From Peribacillus simplex (GTDB lineage Bacteria > Bacillota > Bacilli > Bacillales > DSM-1321): a DNA stretch of 64,000 nucleotides. The notes below the pieces were generated by a model. It did not search any database. It was not told the origin of the DNA and saw nothing but the letters and a program-made list of their open reading frames with translations. Numbering within the stretch: position 1 is the stretch's first letter; every line of letters starts with the position of its first letter. Shown piece by piece: positions 17,219-25,723 of this stretch. The stretch spans positions 62,001-126,000 of the forward strand of contig NZ_LNNH01000029.1 in NCBI RefSeq assembly GCF_001542915.1, given 5' to 3'. The translations under genes were made by a program, and so were the position numbers.

Positions 17219-18427
17219 TCAAAAGTTTTTAATTTTCCTTGTTGCGTAAATTTTAAAGCCGACCAAGAAAACAAGACCTAGCACCAAAGCGGCCAAAGCA
17301 GACATCCATTCCCCATTCACAAGCAGGACGATACTAAAGACAAGGTCCTCAAATAATAAGAAATATGAAATGATCTTAATGACTGCAGACTCTCTCATTT
17401 TTGCCGGCAATGGATACAGCGAAACCCACACTTTCCATTCATGAATCTTCCAGACCGGCAGCAGCTGCAGGGCTGTCATGAATAGGAACAAAAAAACGAC
17501 GATCAAGTGGGCCCAGATATTCATGAATACGCTTAAGATGACCGATCCTATGATGGTTAAACGCAAACAAAGCCCCACGTAATCATTGGACCGCAGCAGG
17601 GTGCGGGCATATAGAAAGGTATAAGTGGACTTTTCACCATATGGAATGAATGATAAGAGCCAGTCCATCCATTTCCTTCTTGCCACCTTCCCTTTTAGAT
17701 GGGGAACATCCGTAAACATGTTTGCTATTCGATAAAACGAATTCATCCGTTTATTTTCCAGTTCAACAAGACGCTCCCACTTCAAGACAAAATCTTTGGC
17801 TGCGCTTCGGTAATACATGTAGAGCCCGATCAATATGAGCATCGTAATGAGCGCAAAAAGGATATTTGCCCCTGAACAGACGAAATAGAGCATCACTCCA
17901 TTAAGTATAAAGCGGATAAGTGAGTCCCAATGGCTGACTGAAGGATCCTGATATTTCAATACGTTCCAGCGAATGATTAAATTAACAAACTTCAAAATCA
18001 GCAAAACAGCGAGAATGATTCCAAAATCCCTGCCGCCGGCATCGGTGACCTTCGTATACATCGGTATGAATGCAATTAGGACAACAAGCAGGATAAAGCC
18101 TTGCATAACCCAACTCAAGCGCAGCGAATTGTTAAAATAACTTTTCAGCTTCGTTTCAAGCGGTAGCAAAAATACGGTATCGGGTTCTTTCAAAAAGGTA
18201 TTTATCGGACTTCTTGTGACAAGGATCGAAAAAACAACGGCCATGATCCATTCGGCCGGGAAGTCACCGTCCAGCGTCTTCACCCAATCACTGTAATAAT
18301 AAGCCAGACCACCTAAAACCAATACCATCACAAAAACCAGATGTCCGTTAAAAATATAACGAAGGTATTTTTGCGTTTCATTTATATAGCCCAGATATCT
18401 TTCCTTCCAGAGATTTTGACTATTCAT
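17219..18427 (-). CDS. ecsB: ABC transporter permease EcsB
   Basis: A 402-residue polytopic protein with about ten to twelve hydrophobic segments, matching EcsB (408 in B. subtilis). Together with EcsA it forms an ABC exporter required for normal protein secretion, regulated intramembrane proteolysis by RasP and competence in B. subtilis. The start overlaps the ecsA stop by eight bases, indicating translational coupling. The N-terminus NLWKERYLGYINETQKYLRY and the charged loop EWKVWVSLYPLPAKMRES are typical. Confidence 0.9.
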   Translation of the reverse strand: MNSQNLWKERYLGYINETQKYLRYIFNGHLVFVMVLVLGGLAYYYSDWVKTLDGDFPAEWIMAVVFSILVTRSPINTFLKEPDTVFLLPLETKLKSYFNNSLRLSWVMQGFILLVVLIAFIPMYTKVTDAGGRDFGIILAVLLILKFVNLIIRWNVLKYQDPSVSHWDSLIRFILNGVMLYFVCSGANILFALITMLILIGLYMYYRSAAKDFVLKWERLVELENKRMNSFYRIANMFTDVPHLKGKVARRKWMDWLLSFIPYGEKSTYTFLYARTLLRSNDYVGLCLRLTIIGSVILSVFMNIWAHLIVVFLFLFMTALQLLPVWKIHEWKVWVSLYPLPAKMRESAVIKIISYFLLFEDLVFSIVLLVNGEWMSALAALVLGLVFLVGFKIYATRKIKNF

Positions 18428-19163
18428 GTCCGATTTCTTCTTTCGTCAATTGAATGTACAAATCGTCTAGCGTCGCTCCCGGCATCGCAAATTGCTCGCG
18501 AAGCTGCTCAAGGTTGCCCTTTGCACGGATTTCTCCATTATGCAGGATGATGAAGGAATCACAATACCGCTCCGCAGTTGCCAATATGTGGGTGGACATT
18601 AATATCCCCGCTCCGCTTTCCTTCATTTTCCTCATTAAATCAAGCAATGATTGGATGCCCAATGGATCCAGGCCCACGAATGGTTCATCCACGATATATA
18701 AGGAGGGCTGCACCAAAAAAGCGCACATGATCATGACTTTTTGTTTCATCCCTTTGGAGAAGTGGGCCGGAAACCATTTAAGTCTTTTCTCCATACGGAA
18801 CTCCTTAAGCAAGGCATCCATTCTTTCTTTGTATGTCGCTTCCGCCAAACCATGCGCCATGGCCGTCAGCTTTAAATGCTCCTCAAGTGTCAGCTCATCA
18901 TATAAGATGGGCGTTTCAGGAACATATGTGAATTGTTTTCGATATGTATCAGGGTCCTGCGCAAGCGTTTTACCGTGTATCGATACACTCCCGCCCTTTG
19001 GCTCCATCAGTCCGATGATATGCTTGATCGTCGTACTTTTCCCAGCGCCATTGAGCCCGATCAACCCCACCAGCTCATTGGGTTGAATGTCAAAACTTAT
19101 CCCTTTCAAAACGGGCGTTTTCGTGTATCCGCCTACTAATTGCTTTATTTCCAATAAGGACAT
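18420..19163 (-). CDS. ecsA: ABC transporter ATP-binding protein EcsA
   Basis: A 247-residue ABC ATPase, the same length as B. subtilis EcsA. Walker A GLNGAGKST (about 41), the signature region here HFSKGMKQK (LSGGQ-like but degenerate, typical of EcsA), Walker B SLYIVDEPFVGLDP and the switch His in STHILA are visible. The ATG at 19163 follows AAAGGATC; the longer ORF from 19202 has no binding site. It pairs with EcsB. Confidence 0.92.
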   Translation of the reverse strand: MSLLEIKQLVGGYTKTPVLKGISFDIQPNELVGLIGLNGAGKSTTIKHIIGLMEPKGGSVSIHGKTLAQDPDTYRKQFTYVPETPILYDELTLEEHLKLTAMAHGLAEATYKERMDALLKEFRMEKRLKWFPAHFSKGMKQKVMIMCAFLVQPSLYIVDEPFVGLDPLGIQSLLDLMRKMKESGAGILMSTHILATAERYCDSFIILHNGEIRAKGNLEQLREQFAMPGATLDDLYIQLTKEEIGHE

Positions 19164-19707
19164 ATTAACGATCCTTTCTATTATAGAGGTTCTTATTTCC
19201 ATTTTAACAAATTCTCCTGCATTTATATAGTCGAGTGTTCCCTGAAGAAAATTACCAAAAATAACTAATTATATTTTTCCTGCTTAGTGGCTATCATAAA
19301 TAAGGAAGAAGGGGTTAGTCATTACGTGTGATTCACATCATAATGTAAATGAGGTGTCAGTTAAAGACGTATTACACTGAAATGCCCAAATGTTTTATTA
19401 CAAATGATTCATATCATCTTGTAAATGAGGTGTCAGTTAAAGACGTATAACTGAATTAAACCAGAAGCTTCATAAAAAATCGTTTCGAGCAAGGAGATGG
19501 TTCTCTTGCACGTAAAAGCAGAAAAATCATTCAATGATTATCAATTATGCTTTATAAGTTGATGAAACTTTAAAGATATAGGAGATGGTTGCTTTGAATG
19601 GAAAAACTCTAACCAGATAACCGTATTTTACTTTATTGTAGATGAGGTGTTTGTCGCAGAGAATTTATGCTAATGCGAATTTTGAAGCAAAACCCCCTTT
19701 TTCTAGG
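19164..19707 (+). other. ecsA-hit intergenic region: probable rightward transcript of unknown nature
   Basis: About 540 bases with no conventional gene. Four ribosome-binding-site-like sequences occur on the plus strand (GAGGTG twice in the repeat, AAGGAGATGG at about 19490, TAGGAGATGG at about 19580, GATGAGGTG at about 19640). The two GGAGATGG sites each lead to a TTG followed by only a short ORF. A rightward terminator stands at 19708-19741. Since ecsA runs leftward, this terminator needs a rightward transcript from inside this region. It could be a small RNA, a set of micro-ORFs or the relic of a small gene family. Confidence 0.5.
19321..19455 (+). repeat. Two tandem copies of a 76-base repeat
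   Basis: Units start at 19321 and 19397. A 29-base core is identical (19344-19372 and 19420-19448) and the flanks are similar. Both copies translate in the same relative frame to a conserved peptide: ITCDSHHNVNEVSVKDVLH in copy 1 and ITNDSYHLVNEVSVKDV in copy 2, each ending at a stop. Copy 2 has an in-frame ATG nearby (MPKCF...). Copy 1 has no standard start codon in frame. Confidence 0.85.
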
Positions 19708-19741
19708 ACAGGGTGCAACTCAATGTTGCATCCTGTTTTTA
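19708..19741 (+). terminator. Rightward terminator upstream of hit
   Basis: ACAGGGTGCAAC and GTTGCATCCTGT form a 12-bp stem with one G-U pair and a TCAAT loop, followed by TTTTT. No annotated gene precedes it on this strand. Confidence 0.8.
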
Positions 19742-19817
19742 TGATTTTTTCTTTTCGCAACGATTGATGCTATGGTACGATTAACCAAATACACTAACTA
19801 CCAAAGGAGCGGTTTTG

Positions 19818-20240
19818 ATGAGCGATTGCATTTTTTGCAAAATAATCGATGGGGAAATTCCGAGCACCAAAGTATTTGAAAATGAACATGTATTGGCCTT
19901 TCTCGATATCAGTCAAGTAACGAAAGGGCACACGCTGGTAATTCCTAAAGTACATAAGGAAAATCTTTATGAATTGACACCGGAAATTGCGAAGAATTTA
20001 TTTGAAGTCGTACCGGAGATCTCCCGAGCGATGAAACAGGAATTCAACCCCGTTGGCCTTAACCTCTTGAATAATAACGGCGAAGCGGCAGGACAATCCG
20101 TTTTCCATTTTCATATGCATCTAATTCCGCGACATGGAGAAGGTGATGGCTTTGGGGCAGTCTGGAAAACGAATGCCAGCGCTTATTCGCCTGATGACCT
20201 GAAGCAGATTGCCGATTCCATTGCCCAGCATATTGAATGA
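19818..20240 (+). CDS. hit: HIT family hydrolase
   Basis: A 140-residue histidine-triad protein (B. subtilis Hit, 145). It hydrolyses nucleotide-phosphoramidate-like bonds. N-terminal CxxC (DCIFCKI) and the triad HFHMHLIPR are intact. The ATG at 19818 follows AAAGGAGCGG; an adjacent TTG at 19815 is in frame. It lies between ecs and serC as in B. subtilis. Confidence 0.93.
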   Translation: MSDCIFCKIIDGEIPSTKVFENEHVLAFLDISQVTKGHTLVIPKVHKENLYELTPEIAKNLFEVVPEISRAMKQEFNPVGLNLLNNNGEAAGQSVFHFHMHLIPRHGEGDGFGAVWKTNASAYSPDDLKQIADSIAQHIE

Positions 20241-20393
20241 AGGGATAACCTCTGTTCGGAAGGCATCCAGAGATCGTGTTGCAGTGAATAAAATGAATAT
20301 CGATCGGGTCCACACTTAAAAGGTGCTGGGCCGTTTTTCTTTTGTGATTCATTTCAGCGGAATCATCACTTAAAATTCTAAAAATTCCTCCAA

Positions 20394-20422
20394 TTGAATT
20401 TCAATTTCTGTTAGGATAGATA
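20394..20422 (+). promoter_or_regulatory. Candidate promoter of serC
   Basis: TTGAAT (20394-20399), 17 bases, TAGATA (20417-20422), 46 bases before the serC start. Confidence 0.45.
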
Positions 20423-20468
20423 AATAGATGTAATGACTTTAACACACTATCGTATAGGAGGAAAAAAA

Positions 20469-21572
20469 TTGAAACGTGCACGCAATTTTAACGCTGGGCC
20501 GGCTGCCCTGCCCTTGGAAGTTTTACAAAGAGCCCAAAACGAATGGTTGAATATCGAGGATTCCGGCATGTCCGTCATGGAATTAAGCCACCGGAGTGCA
20601 GAGTTCGAAAAAATCCATAACCGTGCCATCCAATCATTAAAAGAGCTTATGGACATTCCTGAAAATTATGAGGTCCTTCTGCTGCAAGGCGGGGCAAGTC
20701 TTCAATTCTCCATGATACCGATGAACCTCTTGCCTGAGGGAAAAAGGGCTGATTATGTCCTCACTGGCTCTTGGTCGGAAAAAGCATTAAAAGAAGCCAA
20801 AAAAGTTGGAGAAACGGCAGTGGTAGCTTCATCAAAAGCAGATAAGTATACATTCATCCCTAAAGTGGAAGATATCGAATTGAATGAGGATTCTGCTTAT
20901 CTTCATATTACAAGCAATAATACGATCTATGGAACTCAATGGAAGGAATTCCCTGAAACAGGTAACGTTCCTTTAGTGGCGGATATGTCCAGTGATATAC
21001 TCAGCAAAAAAATCGATGTAAGTAAATTCGGCCTCATCTATGCAGGAGCACAAAAAAATCTTGGCCCATCAGGAATCACGTTAGTCATCATCCGTAAAGA
21101 TTTAATAAAGGATATGGACAGCATTCCATCCATGTTGAACTATTCCATTCATGCAAAAAATAATTCTTTATACAATACGCCACCGACATTGGCCATTTAT
21201 TTATTGTCGCTTGTATTGGATTGGGCAAAAGAACAAGGCGGAGTCGAGAAGATCGCTGAAAACAACGAGGCAAAAGCAAAAGTCATTTACGATGCCATCG
21301 ACGGAAGCGATGGTTTTTATAAAGGCCATGCCAAACCTGACAGCCGCTCTTTCATGAACATAACATTCACACTTCCATCTGAAGAAGCTGAGGCACAATT
21401 TCTAAAAGAACTGAAGCTGGCCGGTTTCGTCGGATTGAATGGTCACCGTTCCATCGGTGGCTGCAGGGCTTCCATTTATAATGCCGTGCCCCTATCCCAT
21501 TGCCAGGAACTTGCGGCTTTCATGAAAAAATTCCAGCAAGCACATCACGCGAAGGAAGCTCATACTCTTTAA
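20469..21572 (+). CDS. serC: Phosphoserine aminotransferase
   Basis: A 367-residue PLP enzyme that makes 3-phosphoserine from 3-phosphohydroxypyruvate and glutamate in serine synthesis. FNAGPAALPLEVLQ at the N-terminus, SHRS, the PLP lysine in YAGAQKNLGPSG (about 195) and GHRSIGGCRASIYNA at the C-terminus are diagnostic. The TTG at 20469 is the start: AGGAGG lies eight bases upstream, and the in-frame extension to 20433 lacks a site. The order hit-serC-trpP is as in B. subtilis. Confidence 0.95.
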   Translation: MKRARNFNAGPAALPLEVLQRAQNEWLNIEDSGMSVMELSHRSAEFEKIHNRAIQSLKELMDIPENYEVLLLQGGASLQFSMIPMNLLPEGKRADYVLTGSWSEKALKEAKKVGETAVVASSKADKYTFIPKVEDIELNEDSAYLHITSNNTIYGTQWKEFPETGNVPLVADMSSDILSKKIDVSKFGLIYAGAQKNLGPSGITLVIIRKDLIKDMDSIPSMLNYSIHAKNNSLYNTPPTLAIYLLSLVLDWAKEQGGVEKIAENNEAKAKVIYDAIDGSDGFYKGHAKPDSRSFMNITFTLPSEEAEAQFLKELKLAGFVGLNGHRSIGGCRASIYNAVPLSHCQELAAFMKKFQQAHHAKEAHTL

Positions 21573-21668
21573 TTGTGTACAAATATTACTTCTAAAAAAA
21601 TAGGTCTTATGGTATACTATCTTATACTTCTTGCAACAAGCAACAGTGCATTGTTGAAGAAAAGATGT

Positions 21669-21696
21669 TAGTCGAGATGAGAATAGGAGAGATGAG
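21669..21696 (+). promoter_or_regulatory. TRAP (MtrB) binding site in the trpP leader
   Basis: Six (T/G)AG triplets, each separated by exactly two bases: TAG 21669, GAG 21674, GAG 21679, TAG 21684, GAG 21689, GAG 21694. The last is two bases before the trpP ATG and the run covers the AGGAGA ribosome binding site. This is the pattern bound by tryptophan-activated TRAP, which would block trpP translation. B. subtilis trpP (yhaG) is known to be controlled this way with a longer set of triplets. An extended -10 promoter (TGGTATACT) lies at about 21609-21620. Confidence 0.88.
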
Positions 21697-21698
21697 TA

Positions 21699-22217
21699 AT
21701 GAAAACGAAAACCCTTGTATCACTGTCCCTATTAATTGGGATCGGGGCTGCCCTGCATTTTATCGTTCCAGGCTTCTTCCTTGGAATGAAACCGGATATG
21801 ATGCTGTTGATGATGTTTTTGGCGATTACCCTGTTTCCTGAGAAAAAGAATGTATTCATTGTTGCCTTGGCTGCTGGAGCCATCTCTGCCATGACAACCA
21901 CATTTCCTGGAGGACAGATTCCAAATATCATAGATAAATTGGCAACAGCCTTTCTGTTTTACCTTTTATTCATCAGTCTTAAGAAGTTTTCAACATCCGT
22001 TGTGACGGTAAGTGTCTTGACTGCCGTAGGAACAATCATTTCCGGCGCTGTCTTCCTTGGATCGGCATATTATCTCGTATCCCTTCCAGGTCCTTTCGTT
22101 GCCCTTTTCGGAGCTGTTGTGCTTCCTGCCGTACTGCTAAATACAGTAGCGATGGTCATCATTTATCCAATCGTGAACGGCATCGTCAAAAAATCGAATG
22201 TAACCATTAATGCTTAA
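21699..22217 (+). CDS. trpP: Tryptophan transporter TrpP
   Basis: A 172-residue membrane protein with about five to six transmembrane helices, matching TrpP (YhaG), the high-affinity tryptophan importer of bacilli related to ECF S-components. The stretch FFLGMKPDMMLLMMFLAI and a TTFPGGQIPNIIDK loop are typical. The ATG at 21699 follows AGGAGAGATGAGTA, which is also the TRAP site, so tryptophan should repress its translation. It ends at a strong terminator. Confidence 0.92.
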   Translation: MKTKTLVSLSLLIGIGAALHFIVPGFFLGMKPDMMLLMMFLAITLFPEKKNVFIVALAAGAISAMTTTFPGGQIPNIIDKLATAFLFYLLFISLKKFSTSVVTVSVLTAVGTIISGAVFLGSAYYLVSLPGPFVALFGAVVLPAVLLNTVAMVIIYPIVNGIVKKSNVTINA

Positions 22218-22238
22218 ACCAGCTAAATCATCATACTT

Positions 22239-22273
22239 AAAAAGCACCGGAGCAGAGTCCGGTGCTTTTTTTT
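22239..22273 (+). terminator. Terminator of trpP
   Basis: AAAGCACCGGA and TCCGGTGCTTT around GCAGAG, followed by a run of T. Confidence 0.9.
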
Positions 22274-22309
22274 CCACACTATGGATCTGGAATAAGCCGC
22301 CCTCTGCAA

Positions 22310-22489
22310 TCAATGAATGAACAGCCACATCAACCAAATGAAAAGCAGCAAGCCCCCGGGCAAGGCAAAAGCGTAGGCTCTAGCCTGGAGCACCCTCTTA
22401 GGCGGATAGATTCCTGGAGTCTTTGCTTTTCTTAGGAAATACCCCATCCCGCACAGGCATACCAGGCCTAACAAAAAAATGATTTTCAT
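22310..22489 (-). CDS. Small two-helix membrane protein
   Basis: A 59-residue protein with two hydrophobic helices (IIFLLGLVCLCGMGYFL and PGGLLLFIWLMWLFI) joined by a basic loop with PPKRVLQARAYAF. The ATG at 22489 is chosen because GGTGGG precedes it. I do not recognise the family. It is convergent with trpP and shares its terminator region. Good start signals and length make it a likely real gene of unknown role. Confidence 0.6.
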   Translation of the reverse strand: MKIIFLLGLVCLCGMGYFLRKAKTPGIYPPKRVLQARAYAFALPGGLLLFIWLMWLFIH

Positions 22490-22806
22490 TAATAACCCAC
22501 CAGTGCCATCCATATTCCGACAGCTTGTTTTTACTATCTATATGCTCCTCTTTCCTTTATATGAAGCGTTTTCTATAAAACTCCAAGTTATTTTTAAATA
22601 TTATATATTGACTGCTTAAGTTTAAGAAAATATTTTTGTGATATAAAGATAAAATGGTAGATACTCTTCCATAGGAAAGAAAATTATGGTATTTTGTTAT
22701 CAATAGCATTTACAACCCTATTTATCAAAATTTCCAATTGAGTTTTTTTTCAGCAGGGAATCAGACCATGTAACGCGAAAACAATATTATTAATGAGGTG
22801 ATCCTA
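22490..22806. other. Intergenic, nothing recognised
   Basis: About 315 AT-rich bases between a leftward microprotein gene and yhaH. Promoters for both are expected but no clear boxes stand out. Confidence 0.4.
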
Positions 22807-23169
22807 ATGAAAGCAAAATCATTACTAATTGGCTTTTTAACCGGAACAGTCGTAGCGGGTGCCGCAACTTTGCTTGCAGCGCCGAGCTCTGGCAAGGACT
22901 TGCGGAATCGCATCAAAACGAATGCGGAAGAAATGAAGACTACCATTGATGAACTGAAGGTAAAGATGCAAAATATTAAAGATGACTCGCTGGAAGCCAC
23001 TCAAATCAGCAAAGAAACGGTAAAAACCTTCATTTCTGACGTGCAGGTGGTCATCGAGAACTGGAAGCAGGAAATCGAACCGAATAAGAATGAATTACTG
23101 AAGAACGTTCAAGAAATTGAAACTTCATTAAAACAGTTAGAAACGGCCATCCCTGCTTCTAAAAAATAA
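22807..23169 (+). CDS. yhaH: YtxH-domain protein YhaH
   Basis: A 120-residue protein with an N-terminal glycine/alanine-rich membrane segment (LLIGFLTGTVVAGAATLLAA) followed by PSSGKDLRNRIKTN, the YtxH signature, and a long charged coiled coil. It is anchored in the membrane with a cytoplasmic tail. YtxH proteins are general-stress or envelope associated with unknown biochemistry. The ATG at 22807 follows GAGGTG. It lies just upstream of hpr as in B. subtilis (yhaH, 118 residues). Confidence 0.85.
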   Translation: MKAKSLLIGFLTGTVVAGAATLLAAPSSGKDLRNRIKTNAEEMKTTIDELKVKMQNIKDDSLEATQISKETVKTFISDVQVVIENWKQEIEPNKNELLKNVQEIETSLKQLETAIPASKK

Positions 23170-23195
23170 TAGCTAAACGTGGTTGCACAAGTCGA

Positions 23196-23248
23196 ATTCT
23201 CCATTTTTCCCAATAAATAACATTATATACAAAGGGAAAATGGAGAAT
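23196..23248. repeat. Long inverted repeat between yhaH and hpr
   Basis: ATTCTCCATTTTTCCC (23196-23211) and GGGAAAATGGAGAAT (23234-23248) pair with one bulge around a 22-base loop. There is no T-tract directly after it, though a run of A follows at about 23255. It could be a terminator for yhaH or a leader structure for hpr. Confidence 0.6.
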
Positions 23249-23359
23249 CGATTAAAAAAACTAAAATTTTCTAAAAATTTTGCAAATATTATCTTTATTA
23301 ATTTTTATTTTATTGTCATAATAAATATACAGAATCTTATAAGTAGGTGAGCCCATAAT

Positions 23360-23938
23360 ATGCAGAATAAAAATTATTCTATGAAAGAAGCAATGATTTT
23401 TAGTCAAAGAATTGCACAATTAAGCAAAGCATTATGGAAATCGATTGAAAAAGATTGGCAGCAATGGATTAAGCCCTATGATTTAAATATCAATGAGCAC
23501 CATATACTTTGGATTGCCTATCATCTTAATGGCTCTTCCATTTCAGACGTTGCAAAATTTGGGGTCATGCATGTTTCTACGGCATTTAACTTTTCAAAGA
23601 AATTAGAGGAACGCGGGTTTTTGACATTTTCAAAGAAAGAAAATGACAAGAGGAATACGTATATTGAGATCACAGCTGAAGGAGAAAAGATTCTTCTTGA
23701 TCTGATGGAGACTTATGACCCCAGTAAAAATTCAGCTTTCTCAGGTGCACTTCCACTTCGTGAGCTTTATGGTAAGTTCCCCGATATGATAGAAATGATG
23801 GCCGTCATCCGTAATATATACGGGGAAGATTTCATGCAAATCTTTGAGAGGTCCTTCGATAATATTGATCAGGAGTTTACTGATGTGGAGGGTAAAATCA
23901 CAAAAAAAAAGATAGAGAAAGAAACTGAGCCAGTTTAG
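23360..23938 (+). CDS. hpr: Transition-state MarR-type regulator Hpr (ScoC)
   Basis: A 192-residue MarR-family winged-helix repressor. Hpr/ScoC represses extracellular protease, peptide-transport and sporulation genes during the transition to stationary phase. N-terminal [20 protein letters not shown], the DNA-binding helix stretch [20 protein letters not shown] and [12 protein letters not shown] are characteristic. The ATG at 23360 follows GTAGGTGAG. Its stop codon overlaps the convergent yhaI end by four bases, so neither gene has a separate terminator between them. Confidence 0.93.
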   Translation: MQNKNYSMKEAMIFSQRIAQLSKALWKSIEKDWQQWIKPYDLNINEHHILWIAYHLNGSSISDVAKFGVMHVSTAFNFSKKLEERGFLTFSKKENDKRNTYIEITAEGEKILLDLMETYDPSKNSAFSGALPLRELYGKFPDMIEMMAVIRNIYGEDFMQIFERSFDNIDQEFTDVEGKITKKKIEKETEPV

Positions 23939-24267
23939 CCCCACACTCTATCCATTTCCCTCATGAAGGATACATATAAACCTTGTGAGAGGCATGCGTC
24001 AATGCATTCCTTTGTCGTTATTTTTGGATTGACCTTTCTTTCAAATTGGTTAAAAAGCGGTCGAAAGTTCATGTATCCTTCCGCTTTTTCTATTTCATAG
24101 CGTTTGCTCAAAATATCACATAACTCCAGCAGCGCTTCCGCCTCCTGCTTCGTGAAATTTTTTTCCACAAACAAAAAGTCCAATCTTGCCTCTGGATTGC
24201 GTATCAGGTTCAGTAAAAGCCCCTGATGAAAACGGAGTATGTCTATTTCTTCATTTATATTTCTCAT
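23935..24267 (-). CDS. yhaI: YhaI family protein (DUF1878)
   Basis: A 110-residue all-helical protein matching YhaI of B. subtilis (113). No enzyme motif is visible. It is convergent with hpr, as in B. subtilis, and overlaps its 3' end by four bases. Function is unknown. Confidence 0.82.
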   Translation of the reverse strand: MRNINEEIDILRFHQGLLLNLIRNPEARLDFLFVEKNFTKQEAEALLELCDILSKRYEIEKAEGYMNFRPLFNQFERKVNPKITTKECIDACLSQGLYVSFMREMDRVWG

Positions 24268-24508
24268 ACAGCATTAGTCCCCAATCAATCATTCATATTT
24301 AACCTTAATCGCGCAAAAACGTTAGTGATTTCTCATTCAGAAATTGTCCTCCCAGTGGACAGTCGCCGCCAATCATCACCTTTAGTCTTTGTCCATTCTG
24401 TGGTAATTATTATCTTATAACTAAATCCCAGAATTCTATTGCTTTTTCCATCCATTCATCGTAATGTATGTAAGTAAATTCAACGGTCTTTGGAGGGCTG
24501 ATTTCAAA

Positions 24509-25048
24509 ATGAACTCGTGGAAAACAATTGACGTGGCAAAACAATATGGGAATTGCCGTCTGATCTTTTTTTCAGTTTTTACTATATTGATGTCTTTTGT
24601 TTTGATCTATACATTATTAAGTGCCGTTTCATCCCGGGTTGTTTTGTATGACGATCAAACAATGCTTTTTTTTAGCCTATTAGTCTTATTATATCCTGTT
24701 CACAAACTATTACACTATTTACCTTTACGATTATTATGCAAAAAAGTAAAAACTTCTTGGTCCATTAAGTGGAAACTTGTGCTTACCTGCAATGTAAATG
24801 TGCATTATCCGATACGAAAGCATCTATATCTCTTGACCCTTGTCCTACCCTTCTTCATTATGTCGGTCTTATTAATCGGTTGTGCACTTGGTTTTCCGCA
24901 TTATATCCATTATTTTACCATTTTATTATCCCTGCATACCGGATTATGTGTATCGGATTTCATTTATATAAAGAACCTGGTTGGTTCACCAGGACATTCA
25001 TTTATTGAAGAACATCGGGAAGGATACGACATCCTTATCCAAAAGTAA
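24509..25048 (+). CDS. DUF3267-type membrane protein with altered zinc motif
   Basis: A 179-residue membrane protein with four hydrophobic helices, resembling the DUF3267 putative zincin family. The usual HExxH on the second helix appears here as HKLLH (LYPVHKLLHYLPL), so the catalytic Glu is replaced by Lys and protease activity is doubtful. The ATG at 24509 follows GGAGGG; the in-frame start at 24464 lacks a site. It lies between yhaI and prsA, where B. subtilis has yhaJ/yhaK. The family assignment is by pattern only. Confidence 0.6.
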   Translation: MNSWKTIDVAKQYGNCRLIFFSVFTILMSFVLIYTLLSAVSSRVVLYDDQTMLFFSLLVLLYPVHKLLHYLPLRLLCKKVKTSWSIKWKLVLTCNVNVHYPIRKHLYLLTLVLPFFIMSVLLIGCALGFPHYIHYFTILLSLHTGLCVSDFIYIKNLVGSPGHSFIEEHREGYDILIQK

Positions 25049-25156
25049 TTCCATTTCATTTCGCAAAGGTGACTGAAAAGATTTTTAAGTATCTTTTTTC
25101 ATTATAATTTGGTATCGTATTTATACATGATGTTTTGCAAGGAGGGATTTTCAGTT

Positions 25157-25339
25157 TTGATCTCATTCTGGTTTATTGTCGTTGCCATTTTGATTCTTTA
25201 TAATATTAATAGAATGACCAACTCTTTATGTATCCAAAAAGAAATTGCTGAAGACCGGCAGCCTAAAGTATTCAGGACCATTAATGTATTAATTACTATT
25301 ATGTTATTATCCTCCTATATTGAAATTTTGTATACGTAG
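25157..25339 (+). CDS. Small membrane protein, unknown
   Basis: A 60-residue protein with two hydrophobic helices (FWFIVVAILILYNI and VLITIMLLSSYIEIL) separated by a basic/acidic loop. The TTG at 25157 is inferred from AAGGAGGG ten bases upstream. I do not recognise the family. It follows the DUF3267-like gene and is followed by a terminator at 25418-25446. Confidence 0.55.
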   Translation: MISFWFIVVAILILYNINRMTNSLCIQKEIAEDRQPKVFRTINVLITIMLLSSYIEILYT

Positions 25340-25417
25340 AGATGAGCAACAAATGATCGACCATCATTTGTTACATACATTGGTGATAACCGGCGCATTA
25401 TTCAAATAATAAAGAAA

Positions 25418-25446
25418 AAGGGCGAAGCGATAAGCTTCGCCTTTTG
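25418..25446. terminator. Terminator before the YjcZ genes
   Basis: GGCGAAGC and GCTTCGCC with A- and T-runs on both sides. It serves the rightward small gene and the leftward YjcZ gene. Confidence 0.8.
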
Positions 25447-25455
25447 TTTATGCAT

Positions 25456-25539
25456 TTATAACCAAGAAGCTCCAATGATGACTAACAGGATGAAAAGAAC
25501 GACAATTAGAGCAAAGCCTCCACCTATTCCTCCAGACAT
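25456..25539 (-). CDS. YjcZ family sporulation microprotein, copy 1
   Basis: A 27-residue protein: a glycine-rich start (MSGGIGGGFA) and one hydrophobic helix (LIVVLFILLVIIGASWL), the YjcZ-family architecture of small spore-associated membrane peptides. The ATG at 25539 has an excellent AAAGGAGGAAG site. It is one of two paralogues here. Confidence 0.82.
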   Translation of the reverse strand: MSGGIGGGFALIVVLFILLVIIGASWL

Positions 25540-25723
25540 TGATCTTCCTCCTTTCCATTCTTAAGTAATAGCAGTTTCATGCACACTCTTATATCCGCCA
25601 AAAGGAATTCATCCCTTTCGTAGCTTGATAAACACTATATTCTTTATTGTTGAGCGGCTACCCTATCCTATTCAACTCCATGGCAAAAGGAGTGGGCACT
25701 TTCCATTATAATTTTGCAATTGT

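Noticed and set aside
18454..19086. 210-codon plus-strand ORF opposite ecsA
   Set aside because: It is an antisense shadow of the conserved ATPase gene, without start signals. The same applies to the 245-codon ORF opposite yhaN (32523-33260) and the 175-codon ORF opposite yheC (45679-46206).
20270..20345. Terminator between hit and serC
   Set aside because: GGGTCC and GGGCC arms do not pair well; a GTTTTTC tail alone is not enough.
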